Below, one piece after another: positions 37,634-47,254 of a stretch of DNA of 64,000 nucleotides. Within the stretch, counting starts at the first letter, position 1. Every line of letters begins with the position of its first letter. The notes under the pieces were generated by a model that was not told where the DNA came from, ran no database searches, and worked only from the letters and a program-made list of their open reading frames with translations. The stretch is from Azonexus fungiphilus (lineage in GTDB: Bacteria > Pseudomonadota > Gammaproteobacteria > Burkholderiales > Rhodocyclaceae). The stretch spans positions 228,935 to 292,934 of the forward strand of contig NZ_RBXP01000016.1 of NCBI RefSeq assembly GCF_003634965.1, read 5' to 3'. The position numbers were made by a program, and so were the translations under genes.

Positions 37634-38170
37634 ATGATGACCCCTTCGACCACCCTGCTGGTGAGCTACGCCCGTTATCACCGCGACCCCCGCAACATCG
37701 CCACCCACTACGTGGGCATCCCCCTGATCATCTTTGCCATTGGCGTTCTGCTCGGGCGCCTGCAGTTTTCCCCGCTCGGATTGCCACTGAACGGCGCCGT
37801 GACGGTCTGGACATTGGCTGCCGCCTGGTACCTCTATCAAGGCGTGAGCGTGGTGACCATGGCGACCATCGTCGTGACCGGCCTGCTGGTGATGATTGCC
37901 CAGCCCTTCGCTCAGGCAGCCCTGTTTCCCTGGCTGGCTGCCGGCCTGGGCAGCTTCGTCGTCGGCTGGGCATTCCAGCTCGTCGGGCATGTCTGGGAGG
38001 GGCGCAAGCCTGCTTTTGTCGATGACATCCGCGGTCTGCTCGTCGGCCCGATGTTCGTGACGGCCGAAGTCTGGTTTGCCCTGGGGGGCGGCAAGTCCCT
38101 GCGCGATCAGATCGACGCTGAAGCCGGCCCGGTGGCTCGCCAGACCCCGCGTCCGACCGAGCAGGCATGA
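37634..38170 (+). CDS. Mpo1-like (DUF962) membrane protein
   Basis: 178 residues with four predicted helices. Conserved histidines lie in 'YHRDPRNIATHYVGIP' and 'LVGHVWEGRKPAF', the DUF962 hallmark. The yeast member Mpo1 is a dioxygenase in 2-hydroxy fatty-acid breakdown. The bacterial role is unproven. Confidence 0.85.
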   Translation: MMTPSTTLLVSYARYHRDPRNIATHYVGIPLIIFAIGVLLGRLQFSPLGLPLNGAVTVWTLAAAWYLYQGVSVVTMATIVVTGLLVMIAQPFAQAALFPWLAAGLGSFVVGWAFQLVGHVWEGRKPAFVDDIRGLLVGPMFVTAEVWFALGGGKSLRDQIDAEAGPVARQTPRPTEQA

Positions 38171-39147
38171 AACCAGCGCCACACTTTCTGGTCATGGGTG
38201 CCGGCAGCGTTGGCTGCTACCTCGGAGGCTGCCTGCAGCATGCGGGCGCGCAGGTCGATTTCGTCGGTCGGCCCAGCGTTCTGCACAGCTTGCGCACGCA
38301 CGGTCTGTCCCTGAGCGACCGCGATGGTCGGAAGCAGTTCGTGGCGCCGGCACAATTGCGGCTTCACGAGCAGATTCCTTCTGCCTGTCATCCCGATCTG
38401 GTGTTGCTGTGTGTCAAAAGCCGCGCCACTGAAGCGGCAGCGCAGGCGCTTGAGCGCCATCTGGCGGCGGGCACCCCGGTGCTGTCGCTGCAGAACGGCC
38501 TGCACAACGTGACGCTGGCGCAGGCTGTGGCGCCCGGTCTGAATTGGCTGGCGGGCATGGTGCCGTTCAATATTGCCGAAATCGGGCCCGGCTGTTTTCA
38601 CCGTGGCAGCAGTGGCCAGCTGGCAGCCGAGGAGCATGCCCGGCTGCGTGCCTGTACCGGTCTGTTCGCGCAAGCCGGCGTGCCACTGGCCCTGCATGCC
38701 GACCTGAAACCGATCCAACGGGGCAAGCTGTTGCTCAACCTCAACAATCCGGTCAATGCGCTTTCCGGTCTGCCGTTGCGTGCCCAATTGCTGGACGCGG
38801 CGCACCGCCGGCAGTTTGCCGGCTTGATGCGCGAGGCGCTGGCGCTGATGCGGCTGGACGGGACAGAGCCGGCTGTGCTGACGCCCCTGCCCTGGAATCT
38901 GCTGATCCGCATCCTGTGCTTGCCGACGCCGCTGTTTCGCCTGATAGCCGCTCGCTTGCTGCGTATCGATCCGCAGGCCCGTTCCAGCATGGCGGACGAT
39001 CTGGCTGCCGGGCGGCCGACCGAGATCGACGTACTTTGCGGCGAGATCGTGCGCCTGGCCGAGCGGCTGGGTCGGCGCGCCCCGCTGAACGAGGCCATGG
39101 TCGCCCGCATTCAGGCCCTGAGTACCGGCCCGACGACTGCGCCATGA
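38167..39147 (+). CDS. 2-dehydropantoate 2-reductase family protein
   Basis: 326 residues. The Rossmann motif GAGSVGCYLGG is near residue 11, and the C-terminal ApbA helical domain includes 'GKLLLNLNNPVNALSG'. PanE reduces ketopantoate for coenzyme A synthesis, but the family also includes other reductases, so the exact substrate is uncertain. Overlaps on both sides (ATGA) tie it to its neighbours. Confidence 0.85.
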   Translation: MKPAPHFLVMGAGSVGCYLGGCLQHAGAQVDFVGRPSVLHSLRTHGLSLSDRDGRKQFVAPAQLRLHEQIPSACHPDLVLLCVKSRATEAAAQALERHLAAGTPVLSLQNGLHNVTLAQAVAPGLNWLAGMVPFNIAEIGPGCFHRGSSGQLAAEEHARLRACTGLFAQAGVPLALHADLKPIQRGKLLLNLNNPVNALSGLPLRAQLLDAAHRRQFAGLMREALALMRLDGTEPAVLTPLPWNLLIRILCLPTPLFRLIAARLLRIDPQARSSMADDLAAGRPTEIDVLCGEIVRLAERLGRRAPLNEAMVARIQALSTGPTTAP

Positions 39148-39803
39148 TGACGACGACCCAACGCGATGCGGGCTTCAGCCTGCTGCTGGCTTGCCTTTTT
39201 CTCGCCCTGTGCTTTGGCGCTGCCGAATGGACGGCGGGCACGCCCTTGTTTTCGCTTTCGCCACCGGGCGGCGGTGCCGCCGATATGGCCGAGTCCTTGC
39301 GCCAGGACCTGCACCTGACCTTTTTCACCATCTGGGCCGCATTGCTGCTGGCCGCGCCAGCGCTGGCGCTGTTGCCCGGCATCAACCGTTCACGCCAGGC
39401 CTGGCGTTGGTGGCGCATCACCTGGAGCGCTTCCCTGGTGGTGTTCGCCGTGCATTTCTACTGGGCCGTGGTCATCATTTTCGACAACGACTGGTCGCGC
39501 ATCCTGAACACTCCCCGGGTCACCGTGCCGCGTCTGGACACCGTGTTTGCCGTCTGGTGGGTGATTGACGTCGGCCTGGCCTGGACCTGGCAGACCAGGG
39601 CGTACTGGATGCTCTGCCAACGCTGGGCGCTGCACCTGCTGGCCTTTGTCCTCTTCTTCGTAGGCGCGGCGCGCGAGGGAGAGTTGCCGATTTCCCGCGC
39701 ACTCGGCTGGGCCATGGCGGTGCTTGTGCTCCTCGGTCTGCTGCGCTGGCTGTTCCGTCGAAATACTGCCGCTGACTTGGATTCGGGCGTGTTCCGGCGG
39801 TAG
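39144..39803 (+). CDS. Hypothetical integral membrane protein
   Basis: 219 residues with about five membrane helices and many tryptophans ('WWRITWSASLVVFAVHFYWA'). No family is recognised. It is translationally coupled to the ketopantoate reductase-like gene. It ends shortly before the convergent cobO. Confidence 0.65.
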   Translation: MMTTTQRDAGFSLLLACLFLALCFGAAEWTAGTPLFSLSPPGGGAADMAESLRQDLHLTFFTIWAALLLAAPALALLPGINRSRQAWRWWRITWSASLVVFAVHFYWAVVIIFDNDWSRILNTPRVTVPRLDTVFAVWWVIDVGLAWTWQTRAYWMLCQRWALHLLAFVLFFVGAAREGELPISRALGWAMAVLVLLGLLRWLFRRNTAADLDSGVFRR

Positions 39804-39831
39804 TCGGAAGGCCTTGCTTAGGCCCGGGGAA

Positions 39832-40422
39832 TCACCACTCCAGCCCCGGCATCGCCTTGACCCCGGCCTGGAAGGCATGCTTTTCCATGCCGATGTCGCT
39901 GACCGTGTCGGCAGCGTCGCGTAGCGCCTGCGGCGCGGCTCGGCCGGTGACGATGACGTGCTGCAGGGCCGGGCGCGAAAGCAGTTTGGCGATTACCGCA
40001 TCGAGGTCGAGCCAGCCGTACTTGAAGGCGTAGGTCATCTCGTCGAGGACGACCAGACCGATCTCCGGATTTGCCAGGTGGCCGCAGGCGATTTCCCAGG
40101 CTAACTGGGCGGCCTTGGCGTCGCGGTCCTTGTCCTGGGTTTCCCAGGTGAAGCCTTCGCCGCCGACGTGCCAGGCGACGTTCGGCTGCTGGCGGAAGAA
40201 GGCTTCTTCGCCGGTGTCCGAGCGGCCCTTGACGAACTGGACGACGCCGACCTTCATGCCGTGGCCGAGCGCCCGGGCGACGACGCCGAAGGCGGCCGAG
40301 GACTTGCCCTTGCCGTTGCCGGTGTTGATCACCAGCACGCCGCGTTCCTGCTGGGCGGCGTCGATCTTGCCGTCGATCACGGCTTTTTTCTTCTGCATGC
40401 GTTGTTCGTGGCTGATCGCCAT
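39832..40422 (-). CDS. cobO: Cob(I)yrinic acid a,c-diamide adenosyltransferase CobO/BtuR
   Basis: 196 residues. Walker A-like NTGNGKGKSSAAFG, then 'KVGVVQFVKG' and 'LVVLDEMTYAFKYGWL', all typical of the CobA/CobO/BtuR class. It attaches the adenosyl ligand that makes coenzyme B12. It is the last gene of the btuB-btuC-btuD-cobO unit, 4 bases after btuD. Confidence 0.95.
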   Translation of the reverse strand: MAISHEQRMQKKKAVIDGKIDAAQQERGVLVINTGNGKGKSSAAFGVVARALGHGMKVGVVQFVKGRSDTGEEAFFRQQPNVAWHVGGEGFTWETQDKDRDAKAAQLAWEIACGHLANPEIGLVVLDEMTYAFKYGWLDLDAVIAKLLSRPALQHVIVTGRAAPQALRDAADTVSDIGMEKHAFQAGVKAMPGLEW

Positions 40423-40426
40423 GGGC

Positions 40427-41200
40427 TTACTCCGGGATGAAACAGCGCTGGCCGCGGTCTTCGATCTGCCGCAGGCCGTAGCCGTAGAGTTCGGACAGCG
40501 TTTTTGCCGTCAGGATGGTGTCGACCGTGCCCTGTTCGCAGCGGCCGTCGCCGTAGACCAGCAGCGCCCGGTCGCAGAAGCGGTGGGCCAGCGCCGGGTC
40601 GTGCAGGACCATGACGACGCCGGCGCCGCAGTCGCGGGCGGTACCGGCGAACAATTCGAGGACCGCCATCTGGTGATTGAGGTCGAGGTGCGACAGCGGT
40701 TCGTCGAGCAGGTAGAGCGTCGCCGCCTGGGTCAGCAGGGTGGCGATTGCCAGGCGCTGGCGTTCGCCGCCGGACAGCGTGTGCACCTGGCGCGTCTCCA
40801 TGCCGGCCAGACCGAGCGCCTGCAGCGCGCCGCGCGCCAGTTCGGCGTCGCGCTTCGATTCCCAGGCCCAGCGGCCGAGGTGCGGATGGCGGCCGGTGAG
40901 CGCGGTTTCGAGCACGGTCGAACCGAAGGGATCGTTCTGGAACTGGCCGAGCCAGGCCCGGCGCAGCGCCGCCTGGCGCGGCGGCAGCAGGGTGCAGTCC
41001 TCGCCGTCGAGCAGCACGGCGCCGGCCTGCGGTGGGCGCAGGCCGGCCAGCGTGGACAGCAGTGTCGACTTGCCGGCCCCGTTGCGGCCGAGGATGGCCA
41101 GGCGTTCGCCCGGCTGCAGGTTCAGGTTGAGACGGTCGACGACGGTCTTGCCGCCGATGTCGAGGCTGAGTTGCCGGGCTTCGAGCAAGGGGGCGCTCAC
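40427..41200 (-). CDS. btuD: Cobalamin ABC transporter ATP-binding protein
   Basis: 257 residues from the GTG complementary to 41198-41200, overlapping the btuC TGA. Walker A GRNGAGKST, signature LSGGERQRL, Walker B LYLLDEPLSHLD. FecE/BtuD class. The cobalamin assignment rests on the neighbours (btuB, riboswitch, cobO). Confidence 0.9.
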   Translation of the reverse strand: MSAPLLEARQLSLDIGGKTVVDRLNLNLQPGERLAILGRNGAGKSTLLSTLAGLRPPQAGAVLLDGEDCTLLPPRQAALRRAWLGQFQNDPFGSTVLETALTGRHPHLGRWAWESKRDAELARGALQALGLAGMETRQVHTLSGGERQRLAIATLLTQAATLYLLDEPLSHLDLNHQMAVLELFAGTARDCGAGVVMVLHDPALAHRFCDRALLVYGDGRCEQGTVDTILTAKTLSELYGYGLRQIEDRGQRCFIPE

Positions 41201-42180
41201 TTCGGTTGCCTCGACAGCAGGAAGAGGAAGACCGGCACGCCGATCAGCGCGGTGAGGACGCCGACCGGCAGCTGTTGCGGGGCGATCACGGTACGCGCCG
41301 CGGTGTCGGCGAGCACCAGCAGCGAACCGCCGGCCAGCACCGAGGCCGGCAGCAGCAGGCGCTGGTCGTTGCCGATGGCGAGCCGGACCAGGTGGGGGAT
41401 GACCAGGCCGACGAAGCCGATCGAGCCGGCGGTGGTCACCGAAGCTGCCGTGGCCAGCGAAGCGAGCAGGTAAATTGCGTAGCGCAGGCGGTCGACCGCG
41501 ACACCCAGCGCCTGCGCCTGCATCAGGCCACGCGACAGCAGGTTGAGTTCGCGGGCGAAGGGCATCGCGCAGAGTAGTGCGCCGCCGAGCGCCAGCAGCG
41601 CCGGCCACCAGCTGAAGGTCTGGCCGAGGTCGCCCATCAGCCAGAAGAGCATGCCGTGCAGCTTGCGTTCGTCGGCCAGAGAGAGCATCAGCGCGATCAG
41701 CGCGCCGCAGCCGGCGGCAACGATGACGCCGGTGAGCAGCAGGCGGGTCTGCGTCCAGCTGCCGTCGCCGTGGGCCAGGCCGAAGACCAGGAACATCGCC
41801 GCCAGGGCGCCGGCGAAGGCCAGTCCGTCGACGGCCAGCAGCGGCAGCCCGAGGATCATCGCGAACATCGCACCGACGCCGGCGCCGCCGGAAATGCCGA
41901 GGACGTAGGGATCGGCCAGCGGATTGCGCAGCAGTACCTGCATCAGTGCGCCGGCCAGCGCCAGCAGGCCGCCGCAGGCGAAACCGGCGAGCGCCCGCGG
42001 CAGGCGCAGTTCGACGACCATCTCGCCGGCGCCGGCGCCGGCGCCGCGGCCGAACAGCGCCGCCAGAATCTCCGCCGGCGGCACGCGCAGGCTCCCCGCC
42101 GTCAGCGCCAGCGCGAAACTCGCCAGCGCCAGCAGGCAGAGCGCAGCGAGGATCAGGAAGGCGCGGCGGCGGGTCGGCAT
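41197..42180 (-). CDS. btuC: Cobalamin ABC transporter permease
   Basis: 327 residues, FecCD/BtuC family with about ten helices. 'GGLLALAGALMQVLLRNPLA' and 'GSIGFVGLVIPHLVR' are the family signatures. It follows btuB by 5 bases. No btuF binding protein is present in the window. Confidence 0.92.
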   Translation of the reverse strand: MPTRRRAFLILAALCLLALASFALALTAGSLRVPPAEILAALFGRGAGAGAGEMVVELRLPRALAGFACGGLLALAGALMQVLLRNPLADPYVLGISGGAGVGAMFAMILGLPLLAVDGLAFAGALAAMFLVFGLAHGDGSWTQTRLLLTGVIVAAGCGALIALMLSLADERKLHGMLFWLMGDLGQTFSWWPALLALGGALLCAMPFARELNLLSRGLMQAQALGVAVDRLRYAIYLLASLATAASVTTAGSIGFVGLVIPHLVRLAIGNDQRLLLPASVLAGGSLLVLADTAARTVIAPQQLPVGVLTALIGVPVFLFLLSRQPK

Positions 42181-42185
42181 GATGG

Positions 42186-44018
42186 TCAGCGCGGACTATA
42201 ACGGATACCGACGAAAGCGTTGCGTCCGGGCGTCGCGTAGGTGTCGGCGAGCACGTAGTCGCGGTCGAACAGGTTGTTGACCCGGGCGAAGAGGCTCCAG
42301 TCCGGAGTCAGGCGATAGTTGGCGTAGAGATTGGTCAGGGCGTAGCCGGCGAGCGTCACCCGGCCTGCGGTCGGATATTCGTAGCGCTTGCCGCTGCCTT
42401 GTACTTCGGCACGCCAGTCCCATTGGCCGAGCGTCTGACCGATCGAAGCCGTCGCCGAATGACGGGCGCGTCTGGCCAGCTGGCGGTCGGCGTTGCGGTC
42501 GCTGGCGTCGAGCCAGTCGTAGCTGCTACCGACGTCGAAGCTGCCGAACTTGCCCTGCCAGGTGAGGGTCACCCCCTCGAGGCGTGCCGAGTCGATGTTC
42601 GTCGGCATGTTCAGGGGGCCGACCCTGGTCCAGGCGATCAGGTCCTCGACCCGGTTCAGGTACCAGGTTGCCGAGACGCTGTGCTGGCCGGTTTCGTAGT
42701 GCAGCGTCAGCTCGCGGTTGAGTGCCGATTCCGGCTTGACGGCCGGATTGCCGACGTAGGTGCCGGTCACCGGGTAGTAGAGTTCGTTGAAGGTCGGTGC
42801 CTTGAACGCCGTGCCGACGCTGGCGCTGGCCCGCCAGTTGCTGGACAGGCGATAGCCGTAGGCCAGCGAGCCGGTGGTCTTGTCGCCGAACAGCGAGTCG
42901 TCGTCGTGGCGCACGCTGGCCTGCAGGCGATGGGCGCCGAAGCCCCGGTTCCAGCCGAGCTGGACCGAGTCGTTGTGGCGGTTGCGGCGGGCATAGTTGC
43001 CGGTCGACGCGATCGCCTGCTCGTTGCGTTCGAAACCGATCAGGAAATTGCCCAGTTCCCCGCTCAGGTCGTTTTGCCAGCCGTAGAGTTTCTGTTCGGT
43101 GTTGAATTCGCTGTTGCGCACATCGTTACGCAGGATCTTCGAATGATCGATGCTGCGTCCGATGGTGAGCGTGCTGTTCCAGGCCGCGGCCAGGCGGTTC
43201 TTGACGACCAGGGAGGCGTTGCCGTTTCTGGTCTGGTTGACCCAGTCGACCGTGGCACCGCTGCCGTCGTAGCGGCTGCGGCCCTCGGCATAGAGCGCCG
43301 AAAGCGTCACCTCGTGGCCAGGAGCGAAGGTATAGCCGAGGCGGGCGGCGCTGGCCAGGTTGCGGAACCCGTCCTTGTCGCGGTTGGCAGTCGCTGTCCA
43401 CGGGCGGCTGTCGAAGCCGTCGGTGGTCTCGTGCGATACCGTCGCGCCATAGTGCCAGCCAGCCTGGCGGCCGGACAGGTGCACGCTGCCGCTACGCATG
43501 CCGTAGTTGCCGGCGCCGGCTTCGGCGGAAAAATGCAGGGGTTTGTCGCTGTGCCGGGTAAAAACCTGGATCACGCCGCCGATGGCGTCGCTGCCGTACA
43601 TCGCCGAGGCGGGGCCGCGGATGATCTCGATGCGTTCGATCTGGGCGACCGGGAGGCGCGACCAGGTCGGCTCGCCCGAGGTCGCCGACCCGACTCGCAT
43701 GCCGTCTACCAGCAGCAGGACGTGCTTGGCGCTGGTGCCGCGGATGAGCAGCAACGAATTGGCGCCCCAGCTGCCGTTGGTAACCAGCTGGATACCCGGC
43801 TGGGCGGCCAGGATCTGTTCGAGGCTGCTGTGTCCGGCAGTCTCGATTTCGCTGCGCTCGATGACGCTGATGTCGCTGAGCACTTCGTTGACCCGCAGCG
43901 GCTGGCGGGTGGCCGTGACGACCATGGTATCGAGGCTGGCCAGTTGTTCGGCGGCCTGGAGCGGGTTGGCGAAAGCGAGCGGCAGCAGCAATGCCAGCCG
44001 GGTGTGGCGTTGATTCAT
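42186..44018 (-). CDS. btuB: TonB-dependent cobalamin receptor BtuB
   Basis: 610 residues from the ATG complementary to 44016-44018. Signal peptide MNQRHTRLALLLPLAFANPLQA. A TonB-box-like segment is LDTMVVTATR, then a plug domain (about 35-150, 'PGIQLVTNGSWGANSLLLIR') and a 22-strand barrel ending in aromatic-rich 'NAFVGIRYSPR'. It imports cobalamin across the outer membrane. The cobalamin riboswitch immediately upstream supports the specificity. A much longer upstream frame is antisense to zapA and is not used. Confidence 0.93.
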   Translation of the reverse strand: MNQRHTRLALLLPLAFANPLQAAEQLASLDTMVVTATRQPLRVNEVLSDISVIERSEIETAGHSSLEQILAAQPGIQLVTNGSWGANSLLLIRGTSAKHVLLLVDGMRVGSATSGEPTWSRLPVAQIERIEIIRGPASAMYGSDAIGGVIQVFTRHSDKPLHFSAEAGAGNYGMRSGSVHLSGRQAGWHYGATVSHETTDGFDSRPWTATANRDKDGFRNLASAARLGYTFAPGHEVTLSALYAEGRSRYDGSGATVDWVNQTRNGNASLVVKNRLAAAWNSTLTIGRSIDHSKILRNDVRNSEFNTEQKLYGWQNDLSGELGNFLIGFERNEQAIASTGNYARRNRHNDSVQLGWNRGFGAHRLQASVRHDDDSLFGDKTTGSLAYGYRLSSNWRASASVGTAFKAPTFNELYYPVTGTYVGNPAVKPESALNRELTLHYETGQHSVSATWYLNRVEDLIAWTRVGPLNMPTNIDSARLEGVTLTWQGKFGSFDVGSSYDWLDASDRNADRQLARRARHSATASIGQTLGQWDWRAEVQGSGKRYEYPTAGRVTLAGYALTNLYANYRLTPDWSLFARVNNLFDRDYVLADTYATPGRNAFVGIRYSPR

Positions 44019-44131
44019 GGATTCCCCTTCCCGGCAGGCGTCCCCGCATGCCGGAATGCATTGAAAAGAAAGTGCGCAGGGGGACAGGGCTGGTCGGGAA
44101 ACCGGCACCACCACCCCGTGGCATTTCCGTG

Positions 44132-44310
44132 AGTCATGGCAGGCCGGTATCCGGGCTCGCAAGTCTTGACGTATCGCCTTCCCAGGTTTCCCCAGTGGCC
44201 TCGTGATACGTCCGCACTCGCTTACCGTTGCGGGGGCAGCAGCGGCTTGGTCGCATTGGCGACGCACCGCTTTCCCGTTTAACTGCGTTGGTCGAAACCA
44301 GCCGCAGCAC
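44132..44310 (-). ncRNA. Cobalamin riboswitch
   Basis: On the minus strand the leader of btuB carries the conserved core elements in order: GGTGCTGCGG near the 5' end, GGGAAAGCGGTG, GCTGCCCCCGCAACGGTAA, the B12 box-type GCCACTGGGG, and 3' GAGCCCGGATACCGGCCTGCC-like sequence near 44132. The layout matches adenosylcobalamin/cobalamin riboswitches controlling btuB. It should repress the whole btuB-btuC-btuD-cobO unit when cobalamin is plentiful. The rest of the 44019-44444 gap is leader and the zapB-like promoter. Confidence 0.93.
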
Positions 44311-44407
44311 CTGTCAAGGCGCCGCATTCTACAGGGCATTGCGGCAACAGGCGAGCCAAGGCCGGCGGCACTCCCGATAAAACACTTTGAAAATAGCCGC
44401 TTAGTCC

Positions 44408-44437
44408 TTGACCGGTCAGCATTTGTCCCACTATAGT
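44408..44437 (+). promoter_or_regulatory. Promoter of the zapB-like/zapA unit
   Basis: -35 TTGACC (44408-44413) and -10 TATAGT (44432-44437) with an 18-base spacer. The expected start of transcription falls almost on the ATG at 44445, suggesting a leaderless or nearly leaderless message. Confidence 0.6.
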
Positions 44438-44444
44438 GCGCGCC

Positions 44445-44642
44445 ATGAACAGCGAATTCGAAGCGCTCGAAGCCAAGATCGAACAGGTCGTCGCCCTGGT
44501 CCACCAGTTGCGCGCCGAGAACGAGGTCTTGAAGAACCAGATGGCCGCCGCCGAGGCGGAACGCCTGCATCTGCGGGCGACGATGACGGCTGCCCGGGAG
44601 CGCCTGGAAGGCCTGATGGACAAGATTCCAGAGGATGCCTGA
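44445..44642 (+). CDS. ZapB-like small coiled-coil protein (TIGR02449 type)
   Basis: 65 residues, nearly all predicted coiled coil ('LVHQLRAENEVLKNQMAAAE'). Proteins of this type sit upstream of zapA in many beta- and gammaproteobacteria and are thought to act in division. The start MNSEF is chosen because the promoter leaves no room for the longer frame. Confidence 0.85.
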   Translation: MNSEFEALEAKIEQVVALVHQLRAENEVLKNQMAAAEAERLHLRATMTAARERLEGLMDKIPEDA

Positions 44643-44643
44643 A

Positions 44644-44970
44644 ATGAGCGCCGAGCCGAATTTCCTCGACGTCAAGATCATGGGCCGCGAGTACCGCGTC
44701 GCCTGCCAGCCCGAAGAGCGGGCTGCGCTGCAGGCTGCCGTCGAACTCGTGGACAACAAGATGCGCGAAATCGCGCAGCGCACCAAGAGCACCATCGCCG
44801 AGCGCGTCGCGGTCATGGCGGCCCTCAACATCGCCCACGAACGACTGGCGGCGCCGGCGTCGACGGCCAGTGAAGAAACGGTTGCGTCGGACGAAACGAA
44901 GCGTAGAATCGGTGACATGGGAGCGCGGTTGGATGCCGTGCTGGCGCCCCAACAGCAACTGGACCTCTGA
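44644..44970 (+). CDS. zapA: Cell division protein ZapA
   Basis: 108 residues. The N-terminal 'LDVKIMGREYRVACQPEE' is the ZapA signature, followed by a helical dimerisation region. ZapA bundles FtsZ filaments at the division ring. It starts 1 base after the zapB-like stop. Confidence 0.94.
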   Translation: MSAEPNFLDVKIMGREYRVACQPEERAALQAAVELVDNKMREIAQRTKSTIAERVAVMAALNIAHERLAAPASTASEETVASDETKRRIGDMGARLDAVLAPQQQLDL

Positions 44971-44988
44971 TTGCCGGTTGCCGGGCGA

Positions 44989-45172
44989 CCCGCCGAGTGT
45001 CCCCTGCGGTGTTTGTTAAGGCCATATATTCCTTGAACCAATGCTGATTGGCATCGGTTGCGGACCGAAAAACCGTTGTTGTGTCGCGTTCTTCGTCGAA
45101 CGTGCCTGATGCGGAAGGAAAGCAACCACTCTGAACCCCGGTTCAGGATGCCGGCCTGACGGCACTCGCGGG
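44989..45172 (+). ncRNA. ssrS: 6S RNA
   Basis: A segment of about 184 nt directly behind zapA, the classical position of ssrS. The ends pair: CCCGCCGAGTG (44989-44999) with CACTCGCGGG (45163-45172), one bulged base. Just inside comes CCCCTGCGGTGTTTG, matching the conserved 5' part of proteobacterial 6S RNA, then CCTTGAACC-like sequence. A large internal bulge is flanked by complementary arms. T-rich sequence follows. 6S RNA binds the housekeeping RNA polymerase holoenzyme in stationary phase. Confidence 0.75.
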
Positions 45173-45229
45173 GGCTTTTATCCGGACAGGTGGCAGATTT
45201 CTGCCACCTGTTTTCATTTGTGGGGTGGC

Positions 45230-45693
<464 letters not shown>

Positions 45694-45697
<4 letters not shown>

Positions 45698-46494
45698 CAA
45701 TCTGGTGGCTTTCCTATCCTCTCCTCGGTGTTTTCGGTGGCTTTGTGGCGGGGCTTTTCGGTGTTGGCGGGGGTTTGACGCTGGTGCCGTTCATGTACAT
45801 GCTGTTCGTTGCGCAGGGATTCCCGGTTGAGCATGTGATGCATCTCGCACTTGGGACCTCGATGGCGACCATCGTGTTTACCTCGATTTCGAGCATGCGC
45901 GCTCATCATGCGCATGGTGCGGTACGTTGGGAGATCGTCCGGACGATGGCGCCGGGTCTGGTGCTCGGGACCTTTGGCGGTTCGCTGGTTGCCGGCCAGG
46001 TGCCGACCGGGCCGATGACGGCGATTTTCGTTGTGATTGTTTATTACGCCTCGCTGCAGATGATCCTCGACTTCAAGCCGCATGCGCATCGTCAGATGCC
46101 CGGTGCTTGGGGGCGTTTCCTGGTGGGTGGCTTGATCGGCGTGGTTTCCAGCCTAGTGGCTGCCGGCGGTGGATTTCTTTCGGTGCCATTCATGTTGTTC
46201 TGCAACGTGGCCATTCATCAGGCGGTTGGCACTTCCTCGGCACTCGGGTTCCCCATCGCCGTTGCCGGTGCCATTGGCTACATCCTGGCCGGTGCAGGCG
46301 ATGCCGGCTTGCCCCCGTACACCTTTGGCTACGTCTATCTACCGGCATTTGTCGGCATAGTCGTGATGAGCATAACGATGGCGCCGGTCGGTGCCCGGTT
46401 GGCGCACAAGCTCCCGGTCAAAAAGCTGAAAAGGGCTTTTGGCGGCTTTCTTGCACTGTTGGCAACAAAGATGCTGCATAGCCTGATCGGCTGA
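45694..46494 (+). CDS. TSUP (TauE/SafE) family transporter, left flank of the malonate locus
   Basis: 266 residues with about eight helices. The N-terminal repeat 'GGFVAGLFGVGGGLTLVPFM' and 'LALGTSMATIVFTSISSMRA' followed by HHAHGAVRW closely resemble the protein at 56448-57254 on the other side of the mdc cluster. The substrate is unknown. Malonate, acetate or sulfite-type anions are possible. It overlaps the EVE gene. Confidence 0.87.
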
Positions 46495-46498
46495 AAGG

Positions 46499-47197
46499 CT
46501 AGTTCCCGGCCTTGAAATCGCGCAAGGTGGCGACGAGGTCGGCGAAGCGTTCGCCCTGAACGGTGACATGGGCGCGCAGCAGCGCAGAGGCCAGGTCGCC
46601 ATCGCCCTTGATGATTGCCTCGACGATGGATTGGTGCTCATTGAACGATGTGGCCATCCGGTTGCGCACCCGTAACTGCAGTCTGCGGTAGGGGCGTAAT
46701 CGTCGGTGCAGGGCATTTGCCTGCTCGACCAGGAAACTGTTGTGGCTGGCCTCGTAGATTCGCTGGTGGAAAATCTCGTTCAGCTGATAGTAGATATCAG
46801 GCTGATTGGCGTCGCGAGCGGCCTCGCAGGCGCGATGTGCTTCCTGGAGGGCAAGCTGTTCCTCTGGCGCGATCCGGCGCGCCGCAAGACGCCCGCACAT
46901 GGCTTCCAGTTCGGCCATCACTTCGAACATTTCACACACTCGATCGGCACCGACTTCAGGTACGGTCGCGCCGCGTCGCGGCCGGATTTCAATCAGGCCG
47001 GCCGAAGCGAGCTGAATTAGTGCTTCACGGACAGGTGTTCGGGAGACGCCGTAGGTATCGGCCAGTTCCTGTTCGTCGAGTCGTGTCCCCGGCGGATACA
47101 CACCAGTAACGATGCGTTCCTCGATCAGTTCACCGAGTCGTTCCGACTGGCGAGTGGTAGGGGGAGGGGCAATGGGGCTATTCACGATGCGCTCCAC
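46499..47197 (-). CDS. GntR/FadR-family regulator of the malonate locus (MdcY-like)
   Basis: 232 residues. Winged helix near residues 20-85 ('DTYGVSRTPVREALIQLASA') and an FCD effector domain with metal-binding histidines (e.g. 'LNEIFHQRIYEASHN'). It is divergent from dctP. A TGTATACA palindrome lies in the shared region. In Acinetobacter a GntR protein, MdcY, controls the mdc operon, so the same role is inferred here. Confidence 0.88.
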   Translation of the reverse strand: MERIVNSPIAPPPTTRQSERLGELIEERIVTGVYPPGTRLDEQELADTYGVSRTPVREALIQLASAGLIEIRPRRGATVPEVGADRVCEMFEVMAELEAMCGRLAARRIAPEEQLALQEAHRACEAARDANQPDIYYQLNEIFHQRIYEASHNSFLVEQANALHRRLRPYRRLQLRVRNRMATSFNEHQSIVEAIIKGDGDLASALLRAHVTVQGERFADLVATLRDFKAGN

Positions 47198-47254
47198 AGA
47201 GGCGGGTAATTAAATAATACGAAACTCGTTGACTGGTATTCAATATTTGATATT

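Noticed and set aside
44019-45125. N-terminal extension of the btuB frame
   Set aside because: It passes through the riboswitch and antisense to zapA. The signal peptide at 44018 defines the start.
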